From CAIVAT01 sp964473485 (lineage in GTDB: Bacteria; Bacteroidota; Bacteroidia; Bacteroidales; FEN-979): 64,000 nt of DNA. Below the pieces are notes generated by a model that was given only the letters and a program-made list of their open reading frames with translations, had not been told where the DNA came from and did no database searches. Both the position numbers and the translations under genes were made by a program. Every line of letters begins with the position of its first letter. Positions within the stretch are counted from its first letter, which is position 1. Where the stretch lies: positions 62,001 through 126,000 of the forward strand of contig CAYYPH010000006.1 of NCBI GenBank assembly GCA_964473485.1. The letters run 5' to 3'. This document shows positions 17,419 through 25,099 of the stretch, piece after piece.

Positions 17419-19458
17419 ATGAACCGCGACGGCATTTTCTCAACCGCATGTCCACGGAATTGCTACAGTTCCTGTGCGATGAACGTTCGGATCGAAAACG
17501 GCCGGGTGAAAGCCATCCTGCCCGATCCGTCAAACCGGGCAACGGCCGGCGGGCCCTGTCTGAAGGGTCTCTCCTATGTTGAAAGGGCCCACTCGCACGA
17601 CCGGATCGTGCAACCCTTACGCCGTTCAGGCCCGGGAAAGTTCCGTTCAATAACCTGGGACGAGGCGCTGGATGAAATTGCCTCCAACCTCATCCGTTAC
17701 AAATCAGAATACGGCCCCCGGTCGGTGCTCTATTACGAGTCGAGCGGCATGGCCGGGCTGATGAACCAATTCGGCCAACGGTTCTGGAAACTTTACGGGG
17801 GGGCTACCACTACATACGGCAACCTCTGCTGGCCTGCGGGGCTGGAAGCAGTCAGGCTGACGCTTGGCGACAACCGTCACAACGCCCCCTGGGACCTTGC
17901 CAACAGCAGGCTGGTGATCATATGGGGTAAAAATCCCGCCGAAACCAATATTCACTAGATGGTTTTCATTGAGCAGGCTGCAGCCGCAGGCGCACGGGTC
18001 GTTGTGATCGATCCGCGCCGAACGCCTTCAGCGGAGCGGGCCGACCTGCTGATACAACCCAGGCCGGGCACCGACGGGGCGTTAGCCCTGGCCCTTGCCC
18101 GCGAGCTCATTGCCCGCGACAGGGTCGACCATGACTTCATCCACTCCTGCGTTAAGGGGTTCCGGGAGTTCAGCGAATCGGTAGTCGATTGGACACCGGC
18201 CCGGGCGGCCGCCATCACCGGTGTGCCCGAGGCATCCATCCACCTGCTGGCCGACTACCTGACGCAGATCAAACCAATGACCCTGATCCCCGGGTACGGA
18301 ATGCAGCGGTACCCGAACGGCGGACAAACCATCCGGTGCCTGCTGGCCCTGAGCATCCTGACCGGGAATATCGGCAAACCGGGGGCCTGCTTTCATTATG
18401 CCAACCTGCAGTCGTATGTTTACGATGCGGTAAAGGAACCCGCATCGTATTACCCTGAAACCGACCCTGACCCGGCGTTCAGGCGTACGGTCTCCAAGGC
18501 CCGCCTGGCCGGCGATATGATGAAACAGGATGATCCCCCGCTGAAGATGGCCTGGGTGGAGCGGGGAAACCCGGTAAGCCAGAATCCCGACTCCGGGAAG
18601 ACCCGGGAGGCTTTCCGTAACCTTGGTTTCCGGGTAGTGGTGGAGGAATTCATGACCGACACGGCTGCCGAGGCCGACATCATCCTTCCCGCCAAAAACC
18701 TCTTCGAGCAGTCCGACATCATCGGCTGTTACTGGCATCCCTATGTGCAGCTAAAACCGGCCCTGCTGGACCCTCCTCCCGGCGTAAAGCCTGAAAGTGA
18801 GATCTGGTACCTGCTGGCCCTGAAACTGGGCATCGCCGAACCGGAGGTCCGCAAACAGATCCCCAGGCCCGGGGAGGAACATACGCTGGAGATCCTGAAG
18901 CAATGGACTTCGGGGATCGCGGGTCTTGACTGGGAGGCGCTGCAGCAGGGCCCGCAACCGGCCCCCGGATGGGAGGAGATCGCCTTTGACGGTTATCGTT
19001 TTCCAACCCCTTCGGGGAAAGCCGAACTTTGGTCGGAGGAAGCCGTGAACCGCTGGCATTGCAGTGCCCTGCCCTCGTACGAACCGTTGCCGGAGCAGGA
19101 CCCCGTCCACCCGTTTTTTCTTTTAAGTCCCAATACCAAGAACCGGATCCATTCGCAATTCGGGAACCTGGAGCTGATCAGGCCGTTTGACCCGGAACCC
19201 CAGGCCGTGATCAATGCCGCCGATGCCATGGCGAAAAACATCCGCGACGGCGACCGCATCAGGATTTACAATGACAGAGGACGCCTGGAGACCCGTGCAA
19301 AGATCTCATTCGGTTTGCGGGGCGGGTGCGTAGTCTATTTCAACGGCTACTGGAACAGCGAAGGCGGCAGTCCCAACATGCTCACCGGGGGCAGGGAAAC
19401 CGACATGGGCCATGGAACGGCATTTCATGACACCCGCGTCCAGATCGAAAAGCTATGA
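17419..19458 (+). pseudogene. Molybdopterin oxidoreductase (DMSO reductase family) interrupted by in-frame TAG
   Basis: The full frame spans 679 sense codons with a TAG at codon 180 (17956-17958). The upstream part has the [4Fe-4S] ligands C11, C15, C19 and C47 (CPRNC..SC, GGPCLKG), ITWDEALDEIA, and GNLCWPAG with Cys137 as a possible molybdenum ligand. The downstream part resumes without frame change and carries VIDPRRT, PGYGMQRYPNGGQ and the C-terminal molybdopterin-binding domain. Relatives usually have Gln where the stop falls, so one CAG to TAG change explains it. The frame is otherwise intact and keeps its spacing to neighbours, so the lesion is recent, a sequencing error, or read through. 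No Tat signal is present, implying a cytosolic site. Confidence 0.82.
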
Positions 19459-20849
19459 CCAGGCCCTGCTTTACCTTCGATCTCAACAAATGCGTAGGCT
19501 GTCAGGCCTGCATCGTCGGCTGCGCGATCGAAAATGCCGGCCGTTTCGACCAGCCGTTGCGCAAGGTCCTTATCTCCAACAACCTTCATCTCGGGGGGAT
19601 CGCCCGTATTTTTCTATCACTGGCCTGCAACCATTGCATGGAACCACTGTGCGAACAGAACTGTCCTGCCAGAGCCTACACGATCGATAAATCCCTTGGC
19701 ACCGTGGTACATCACGCCGAACGGTGCATCGGGTGCAAATACTGCACCTGGGTTTGTCCATACGACGCGCCGGTGTTCAGCCCGGTAAAAGGGATGATCG
19801 AAAAATGCACCTTCTGCAACCTTAGGATCAGCGAGGGGCATCCGCCTGCTTGTGCTGAAGCGTGCCCGACGGGTGCCCTCGGCTTCGCGATCCTCCATCC
19901 GCCGGTGAACCTTGTGAGCGGATTTCCCGAAACCGGGATCAATCCCTCCATCCAGCTCATTCCGTTGCGGGATCGCGCCCCCCTTGCGCTGCCGCTTGGC
20001 CCGGCATCCGGTGAAGGCGATCCTGGTGCGAAACTCCCCGGCGGCCAGGGCCCCGCCATATTTCCAGCCTACCCCAACGACGATGATGAGAGGGTGATCT
20101 CCTATCACCGGAAAAAATCGGCATCCTGGCCGCAGGCCCTGGGAAAACTGCGGAAGGAGTGGTCGCTGGTCCTGTTCACCTTTTTCTCCGCTTTGCTGGC
20201 GGCATGGCTGTTTGCCGTATGGTTGGGTTTCACGGAACGGAAACCGGCCTGGTTCACCGTGATGGCGGCGGGCCTGATGGCTCTGGCGGCAGCCCATGCC
20301 GGGAAAAAGCAACGTCTGTGGCGATTTATCCTGAATGTCAGGAGATCATGGCTCAGCCGCGAGATCCTGCTGCTGGGCATCTTCTTTTCAGGTGGTACCA
20401 TCTGGCTCTGGCTTCCTGAAATGACCGTGGCCGGGATAATCGCGCTGGTCTGCGGAACGATGGGGATCTACTGCATCGACGAGGTTTACAGACCCTCCCG
20501 GGCAGGCAAAACCGGATTGCTGCACAGTGCTTCGGCCGTGCTCACATTTATGCTCCTTTTCTCCCTGTTTACCGGCATTGTGCCGGTCATTCTCACCCTT
20601 CTGCTCATCAAACTGGCCCTGTACGGCCGGCAAAAAATCCTTTTAGCGGGCGAGGGCAAACCATACCGCCCGCTCCTTTCTGCACTCCGGGTCATGGCCG
20701 GGATTTTCATTCCCGCAATCCTGGTTGCCTTATCTGCTGAAGCCGGTTCTACTGTTTTACTGTTGGTACTGCTCGGTGAACTCACCGACCGGGCAGAGTT
20801 TTACATTGACCTTAAGTTCATCTCGCCCGGCGATTGGGATGAGGCGTAA
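19455..20849 (+). CDS. Fused DmsB-like four-cluster ferredoxin and DmsC-like membrane anchor
   Basis: A 464-residue electron-transfer subunit for the adjacent molybdoenzyme. Residues about 1-150 hold four [4Fe-4S] motifs (CVGCQACIVGC, CNHCMEPLCEQNC, CIGCKYCTWVC, CTFCNLRI followed by CAEACPTGAL). A Gly/Pro-rich linker follows, and from about residue 235 to the end there are around eight hydrophobic segments like the DmsC anchor. In many systems these two parts are separate genes. The start overlaps the molybdoenzyme stop by four bases (ATGA), so the two should be made together. The intact state of this subunit contrasts with the stop codon in its partner. Confidence 0.88.
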   Translation: MTRPCFTFDLNKCVGCQACIVGCAIENAGRFDQPLRKVLISNNLHLGGIARIFLSLACNHCMEPLCEQNCPARAYTIDKSLGTVVHHAERCIGCKYCTWVCPYDAPVFSPVKGMIEKCTFCNLRISEGHPPACAEACPTGALGFAILHPPVNLVSGFPETGINPSIQLIPLRDRAPLALPLGPASGEGDPGAKLPGGQGPAIFPAYPNDDDERVISYHRKKSASWPQALGKLRKEWSLVLFTFFSALLAAWLFAVWLGFTERKPAWFTVMAAGLMALAAAHAGKKQRLWRFILNVRRSWLSREILLLGIFFSGGTIWLWLPEMTVAGIIALVCGTMGIYCIDEVYRPSRAGKTGLLHSASAVLTFMLLFSLFTGIVPVILTLLLIKLALYGRQKILLAGEGKPYRPLLSALRVMAGIFIPAILVALSAEAGSTVLLLVLLGELTDRAEFYIDLKFISPGDWDEA

Positions 20850-21042
20850 AACAATCTGCTCAAAGCAGGTCTGACCCATTTCACCGTCAGGTCGCCTTGA
20901 CCCGCGACTGCCTCTCCGGCAAATTAAACCGGTTCTAAATTACCCGGGAGTGCTTAAAAACAGGAGCGCTTTGTATCTCCGGTTCAAACAAATTTCAGTA
21001 CTTTCGCAAATGTGAATCTGTTAACAATATAATTCCTGCTAT

Positions 21043-21273
21043 ATGGCTAAGATTAAAGGAGATATCGAGATCAACATCGAGCGGTGCAAAGGTTGCGAGG
21101 TATGCGTTGCGGCCTGTCCATTCACGGTGATCGGAATGGCGAAAGAGGTGAACGGAAAAGGGTACCATTACGCGATGAAAATCAACAACGACTGTACAGG
21201 GTGCATGAACTGCGCCATTGTTTGTCCCGACGGGGTGATCACGGTGTACCGTGCAAAGGTGGAAGCTGAATAA
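21043..21273 (+). CDS. 2-Oxoacid:ferredoxin oxidoreductase, ferredoxin-like delta subunit
   Basis: A 76-residue two-cluster ferredoxin. CKGCEVCVAACP and CTGCMNCAIVCP each supply four cysteines to a [4Fe-4S] cluster. It is the first gene of a four-subunit oxidoreductase operon and should pass electrons from the thiamine subunit to free ferredoxin. An imperfect -7 box (TACTTTCG, 20999-21006) lies about 40 bases upstream. Confidence 0.92.
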   Translation: MAKIKGDIEINIERCKGCEVCVAACPFTVIGMAKEVNGKGYHYAMKINNDCTGCMNCAIVCPDGVITVYRAKVEAE

Positions 21274-21297
21274 TCAACACATCAAATTCGATATTCA

Positions 21298-22380
21298 ATG
21301 GGTGAACTAAGATTAATGAAGGGCAATGAAGCGATTGCCGAAGCCGCGATCAGGGCCGGTTGCGACGGTTATTTCGGGTACCCGATCACGCCCCAGTCGG
21401 AGGTTATGGAATACCTCATGGCCGAGAAACCGCATGAAAGAACGGGTATGGTGGTGCTGCAGGCCGAAAGCGAAGTGGCATCGATCAATATGCTTTACGG
21501 TGCTGCCGGTACCGGGAAAAAAGTAATGACCTCATCATCCAGTCCCGGCATCAGCCTGATGCAGGAGGGGATCAGCTATATGGCCGGGGCGGAGCTGCCT
21601 GCCGTCATCGTGAACATTGTACGCGGCGGACCGGGGCTCGGCACCATTCAACCCTCACAGGCCGACTATTTTCAGGCAGTGAAGGGTGGTGGCCACGGCG
21701 ACTACCGCATGCTGGTATATGCTCCCGCTTCGGTGCAGGAGATGTGCGACCATGTGAAGCTCGCTTTCGACAAAGCTTTTGAATACCGCACCCCGGTGAT
21801 GATCCTGTCTGACGGCGCCATTGGCCAGATGATGGAGAAGGTGGTGCTCTTCGACCAGGTTCCCCGGCTAACCGACGAAGAGGTGATCGCAAGATGCCCC
21901 TGGGCTTCCACAGGCCGGCCAAAGTCAAGAAATCATAACATCATTACTTCACTCGACCTCGATCCGGCCGGACAGGAGCGGGTCAACCTGAAACTGCAGG
22001 CCAAGTACAAGGTGATGGAGGAAAATGAGGTGATGTACGAAGAGATCATGTGCGACGACGCCGATTACCTGTTCGTCGCCTTCGGATTATCCGCCCGTAT
22101 CTGTCAGAAAGCCACCGACCTTGCACGTGCCAAAGGGATTAAGGTAGGGTTGTTCCGCCCGATAACCCTGTTCCCCTTCCCCGTCATTCCGATCTCGAAT
22201 GTGGGCAACCACGTTAAAGGAATCCTGGTGGTGGAGATGAACGCGGGCCAGATGATCGAGGATGTAAGGCTCTCGATGGGGTGTAAAGTAAAAATCGAGC
22301 ATTACGGTCGTTTCGGAGGTATCATCCCCTCGCCCGACGAAGTTGTGAAAGCGCTTGAACAAAAAATTATCGGAGGCTGA
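21298..22380 (+). CDS. vorB: 2-Oxoacid:ferredoxin oxidoreductase alpha subunit (VorB-like)
   Basis: The 360-residue alpha subunit of an enzyme that oxidatively decarboxylates 2-oxoacids to acyl-CoA with ferredoxin as acceptor. LMKGNEAIAEAAIRAGCDGYFGYPITPQS and the following NMLYGAAGTGKKVMTSSSSPG are typical of the pyrimidine-binding domain in VorB/KorA proteins. The subunit split (delta, alpha, beta, gamma as four small genes) fits 2-oxoisovalerate, 2-oxoglutarate or aryl-pyruvate enzymes. I cannot tell these apart from sequence. It lies 24 bases after the delta gene and 2 bases before the beta gene. Confidence 0.9.
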   Translation: MGELRLMKGNEAIAEAAIRAGCDGYFGYPITPQSEVMEYLMAEKPHERTGMVVLQAESEVASINMLYGAAGTGKKVMTSSSSPGISLMQEGISYMAGAELPAVIVNIVRGGPGLGTIQPSQADYFQAVKGGGHGDYRMLVYAPASVQEMCDHVKLAFDKAFEYRTPVMILSDGAIGQMMEKVVLFDQVPRLTDEEVIARCPWASTGRPKSRNHNIITSLDLDPAGQERVNLKLQAKYKVMEENEVMYEEIMCDDADYLFVAFGLSARICQKATDLARAKGIKVGLFRPITLFPFPVIPISNVGNHVKGILVVEMNAGQMIEDVRLSMGCKVKIEHYGRFGGIIPSPDEVVKALEQKIIGG

Positions 22381-22382
22381 TT

Positions 22383-23177
22383 ATGGAAGAACCATTTGTA
22401 AAAACTGAGATCCGGAAACCGGAAAATATCGTCTACAAGAAAAGCGAACTGATGGTCGACCGCCCCCTGAGCTATTGCCCGGGTTGCGGTCATGGCACGG
22501 TACACCGCATGCTGATGGAGGTTTTGGAAGAGATGAACATCGAGGAGGATACCATTGGCGTTTCGCCCGTGGGCTGCTCGGTGTTGGCTTACGACTTCCT
22601 GAATATCGACATGCTGGGGGCAGCCCACGGACGCGCCCCTGCGCTGGCCACCGCCATCAAACGACTCTGGCCCAACCGTTTCGTCTTCACTTACCAGGGC
22701 GACGGTGATCTGGCTGCCATCGGAACAGCCGAGACCATCCATGCCTGCAACAGGGGTGAGAACATCACCATCATTTTCATCAACAACGGTATTTACGGGA
22801 TGACCGGCGGCCAGATGGCCCCCACCACCCTGCCCGGCATGCGCTCATCCACTTCACCTTACGGACGCGATGTCGCCATGATGGGTCATCCGTTAAAAAT
22901 TACGGAACTCATCGCCCATCTTCCCGGCGTGCATTATGTTACCCGCCAGGCCGTGCATACCCCAAACAATGTCCGCAAAACCAAGAAAGCCATCCGTAAA
23001 GCCTTCGAAATACAGAAGGAGAACAAGGGCCTTTCATTCGTTGAAGTAGTCTCCAACTGCAACTCTGGCTGGAAGATGACCCCTGTGCAGGCCAACAAAT
23101 GGATGGAAGATAACATGTTCCCGTTCTACCCCCTGGGTGATATAAAAGTGGACGGAAAACTGGTTGAAGGGAAATAG
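22383..23177 (+). CDS. vorA: 2-Oxoacid:ferredoxin oxidoreductase beta subunit (thiamine pyrophosphate)
   Basis: The 264-residue thiamine-binding subunit. The cofactor motif GDGDLAAIGTAETIHACNR with downstream INNGIYGMTGGQ is complete, and CPGCGHGT (Cys32, Cys35) with two later cysteines (SPVGCS and SNCNSG) should hold one [4Fe-4S] cluster. The gene follows the alpha subunit by two bases. A repeat-filled gap of 117 bases separates it from the gamma subunit. The symbol follows the VOR-type naming of the cluster and is not proof of substrate. Confidence 0.9.
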   Translation: MEEPFVKTEIRKPENIVYKKSELMVDRPLSYCPGCGHGTVHRMLMEVLEEMNIEEDTIGVSPVGCSVLAYDFLNIDMLGAAHGRAPALATAIKRLWPNRFVFTYQGDGDLAAIGTAETIHACNRGENITIIFINNGIYGMTGGQMAPTTLPGMRSSTSPYGRDVAMMGHPLKITELIAHLPGVHYVTRQAVHTPNNVRKTKKAIRKAFEIQKENKGLSFVEVVSNCNSGWKMTPVQANKWMEDNMFPFYPLGDIKVDGKLVEGK

Positions 23178-23217
23178 AGAATTCAAAATTCAAAATTCAA
23201 ATGTCAAATGTCAAAGA
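23178..23217. repeat. Composite intergenic repeat, ATTCAAA module
   Basis: Directly after the beta-subunit stop are tandem ATTCAAA units followed by two ATGTCAA units. This is the first module of the composite repeat family, here within a four-gene operon. The remaining bases to 23294 are AT-rich and show no exact -7 box. Confidence 0.85.
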
Positions 23218-23294
23218 AGGTAAATAGTTTTACAAGCTAACCGGATGCATTGAATATTTGAAATATTTAAACGGATTGTCAAAACAGATTACAT

Positions 23295-23849
23295 ATGACT
23301 GAAGAAATTATCATTGCAGGTTTTGGTGGACAGGGAGTTTTATCCATGGGAAAAATACTGGCCTACTCGGGTGTGATGCAGAACAAAGAGGTAAGCTGGA
23401 TGCCATCGTATGGTCCCGAAATGAGAGGTGGCACTGCCAATGTTACCGTGATCATCAGCGATGAAAGGATCAGTTCGCCGATCCTGAATTCCTTCGATAC
23501 GGCCATTATACTGAACCAGCAGTCGCTCGACAAGTTTGAAAAGACCGTCAAGCCCGGGGGGTTGCTGATCTATGATCCGAATGGCATCACCAGCCCGCCC
23601 ACACGCACCGATATCAATATTTACTCGATCGAAGCCGCCGATGAAGCCGGGAAACTTGGCTTGTCGAAGATCTTCAACATGATCGTACTGGGAGGATTCC
23701 TGAAACTAAAACCCCTTGTCGCCCCCGAGTTTATTCACAAAGGGCTTGAGAAATCGTTGCCGGCGCGCCACCACAAACTGATCCCCGAAAACGAGAAAGC
23801 GATCGAAATCGGCAAGGAGCTGCTGAAGGCGGTGCAGGTACTGAACTAA
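23295..23849 (+). CDS. 2-Oxoacid:ferredoxin oxidoreductase gamma subunit
   Basis: The 184-residue gamma subunit that contributes to CoA binding and the interface. IIIAGFGGQGVLSMGKILA is the family signature, and SYGPEMRGGTANVTVIIS follows at the expected distance. It completes the delta-alpha-beta-gamma set and is followed by an intrinsic terminator about 27 bases after its stop. Confidence 0.92.
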   Translation: MTEEIIIAGFGGQGVLSMGKILAYSGVMQNKEVSWMPSYGPEMRGGTANVTVIISDERISSPILNSFDTAIILNQQSLDKFEKTVKPGGLLIYDPNGITSPPTRTDINIYSIEAADEAGKLGLSKIFNMIVLGGFLKLKPLVAPEFIHKGLEKSLPARHHKLIPENEKAIEIGKELLKAVQVLN

Positions 23850-23875
23850 CGCCTCCCCACCCCGTCGGAGTCTAC

Positions 23876-23898
23876 CCACCCCGTCGGGGTGGATTTTT
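23876..23898 (+). terminator. Intrinsic terminator of the oxidoreductase operon
   Basis: CCACCCC-GTC-GGGGTGG is a perfect 7-base stem with a three-base loop, followed by A and five T. A partial direct copy of the left arm (CCCACCCCGTCGG) lies just before it. Confidence 0.85.
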
Positions 23899-23914
23899 AA
23901 CAGCATATCTACCT

Positions 23915-24697
23915 GTGATTCAACCTCCCGGCGATATACCATCTTTTCTTGAGGAGCAATACCTCAGGTTCAACAACCCATCCTTCATTGCTGCTGATCC
24001 CATCTGCGTTCCACATTTCTTCACCGACCGGAAAGATATTGAAATTGCCGGGTTCCTTACGGCCACCATCGCCTGGGGCAACCGCAAATCGATCATCGGC
24101 AACGCCCGAAGGTTGATGCAACTGATGGACAACGAGCCAGGCGAGTTCCTGTTGCGGGCAAAACCCGGCGATCTCCGCCCTTTTCTCGGGTTTGTGCACC
24201 GTACCTTCAATGGTGAAGATTGCCTGTTTTTCATCACTGCCTTGCAACGGATCTACCGGGAATCAGGTAGCCTGGAGCCGCTGTTTGCAGGATTTAAAGA
24301 CCTTGGGGCAGCCGCAGCCATCGGGAGGTTCAGGGACCGGTTCCTTCAAACGCCGCATCTCCCGCGATCGGAGAAACACCTGGCCAACCCGGCAACCGGT
24401 TCATCGGCCAAAAGGATCAACATGTTCCTGCGGTGGATGGTGCGTAAAGATGATCGCGGTGTCGATTTCGGAATCTGGCCTTCCATTGATCCTGCCAACC
24501 TGGTGTGTCCGCTGGATGTGCATTCGGGGAAGACCGCCCGCGCACTGGGACTGCTCAGTCGATCGCAGAATGACTGGAGGGCGGCCATCGAACTTACGGA
24601 TAACCTTCGTTCCTTCGATCCGTTTGATCCGGTCAGGTACGACTTTGCCCTGTTCGGTCTTTCGGCCGGTGGTACAAATGTTATGTTAAGGTCTTGA
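23915..24697 (+). CDS. TIGR02757 family protein
   Basis: A 260-residue protein of the TIGR02757 (DUF2400) family, conserved in Bacteroidota and Spirochaetes, function unknown. Recognisable blocks are FLTATIAWGNRKSI, the SSAKRINMFLRWMVR segment near the middle, VDFGIWPSI and PLDVHSGKTARALGLL. The KR.NMFLRWM..D block resembles the helix-hairpin-helix part of DNA glycosylases, so a DNA-linked role is conceivable. The start is GTG at 23915, 16 bases after the terminator of the preceding operon. A strong terminator follows about 190 bases downstream. Confidence 0.9.
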   Translation: MIQPPGDIPSFLEEQYLRFNNPSFIAADPICVPHFFTDRKDIEIAGFLTATIAWGNRKSIIGNARRLMQLMDNEPGEFLLRAKPGDLRPFLGFVHRTFNGEDCLFFITALQRIYRESGSLEPLFAGFKDLGAAAAIGRFRDRFLQTPHLPRSEKHLANPATGSSAKRINMFLRWMVRKDDRGVDFGIWPSIDPANLVCPLDVHSGKTARALGLLSRSQNDWRAAIELTDNLRSFDPFDPVRYDFALFGLSAGGTNVMLRS

Positions 24698-24844
24698 CTT
24701 TCACATTTTGATTTAATATTCTTGGGATCGGAATCAAAGAAAATCCTTTTCACCATTCCAATCCGGAAAACCCGGGATCATTCATTAAAGGATTGCCGGT
24801 TCAATGAAGCCTTTTCCCATTTTTCCGGCTGGTGATGGTTAAAT

Positions 24845-24858
24845 GGCATCATGATGCC
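24845..24858. other. 14-base perfect palindrome GGCATCATGATGCC
   Basis: A self-complementary sequence with no spacer, in the gap between the TIGR02757 gene and its terminator. Its role is unknown; a protein-binding site is possible. Confidence 0.35.
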
Positions 24859-24889
24859 CTGAAAACCAACCGGAGAAAGAATTAATCAT

Positions 24890-24921
24890 AACCTGTCTCC
24901 ACCCGGAGGCAGGTTTTTTTT
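24890..24921 (+). terminator. Intrinsic terminator downstream of the TIGR02757 gene
   Basis: AACCTGTCTCC / GGAGGCAGGTT forms an 11-pair stem (one G-T pair) with a four-base loop and a long T tract. The last T is also the first base of the TACCTTTG box of the next gene, so terminator and promoter abut. Confidence 0.85.
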
Positions 24922-24928
24922 ACCTTTG
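24921..24928 (+). promoter_or_regulatory. -7 box TACCTTTG of the YqaE/Pmp3 gene
   Basis: An exact TAnnTTTG match, 16 bases before the ATG at 24945. The -33 region lies inside the terminator hairpin and has no TTTG. Confidence 0.55.
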
Positions 24929-24944
24929 TATTAAAATTTTCCGA

Positions 24945-25097
24945 ATGGGAATCCTTCGCGCGCTGCTTTGCATTCTCTTTCCGCCCCTTGCCGTTCTTGA
25001 CAGGGGTTGCGGAGCCATCCTGCTGGTGATCATCCTGACCTGCTGCGGATGGATTCCAGGCGTAATCGCAGCCATCCTGTTCAATACCAGGAAATAA
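24945..25097 (+). CDS. YqaE/Pmp3 family small membrane protein
   Basis: A 50-residue protein, ATG to TAA. It reads MGILRALLCILFPPLAVLD, then RGCGAILLVIILTCCGWIPG, then a short basic tail. Two hydrophobic helices, the FPPLAVLD bend and GWIPGVIAA are the Pmp3/YqaE hallmarks. Members are linked to membrane potential and stress in yeast and plants; the bacterial role is not defined. Its stop lies two bases from the stop of the convergent histidine kinase gene. It has its own -7 box immediately after a terminator, so it is a single-gene unit. Confidence 0.9.
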   Translation: MGILRALLCILFPPLAVLDRGCGAILLVIILTCCGWIPGVIAAILFNTRK

Positions 25098-25099
25098 CC

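Noticed and set aside
17101..17958. A 285-residue protein starting at 17101 and covering the 5' part of the molybdoenzyme
   Set aside because: The stretch 17101-17418 lies out of frame within the exported metallopeptidase-like gene; the molybdoenzyme start with its cluster motif is at 17419.
17956..17958. Genetic code change with TAG as a sense codon, or pyrrolysine
   Set aside because: Other intact genes in the window end in TAG, and relatives have Gln at this position; no pyl genes are visible.
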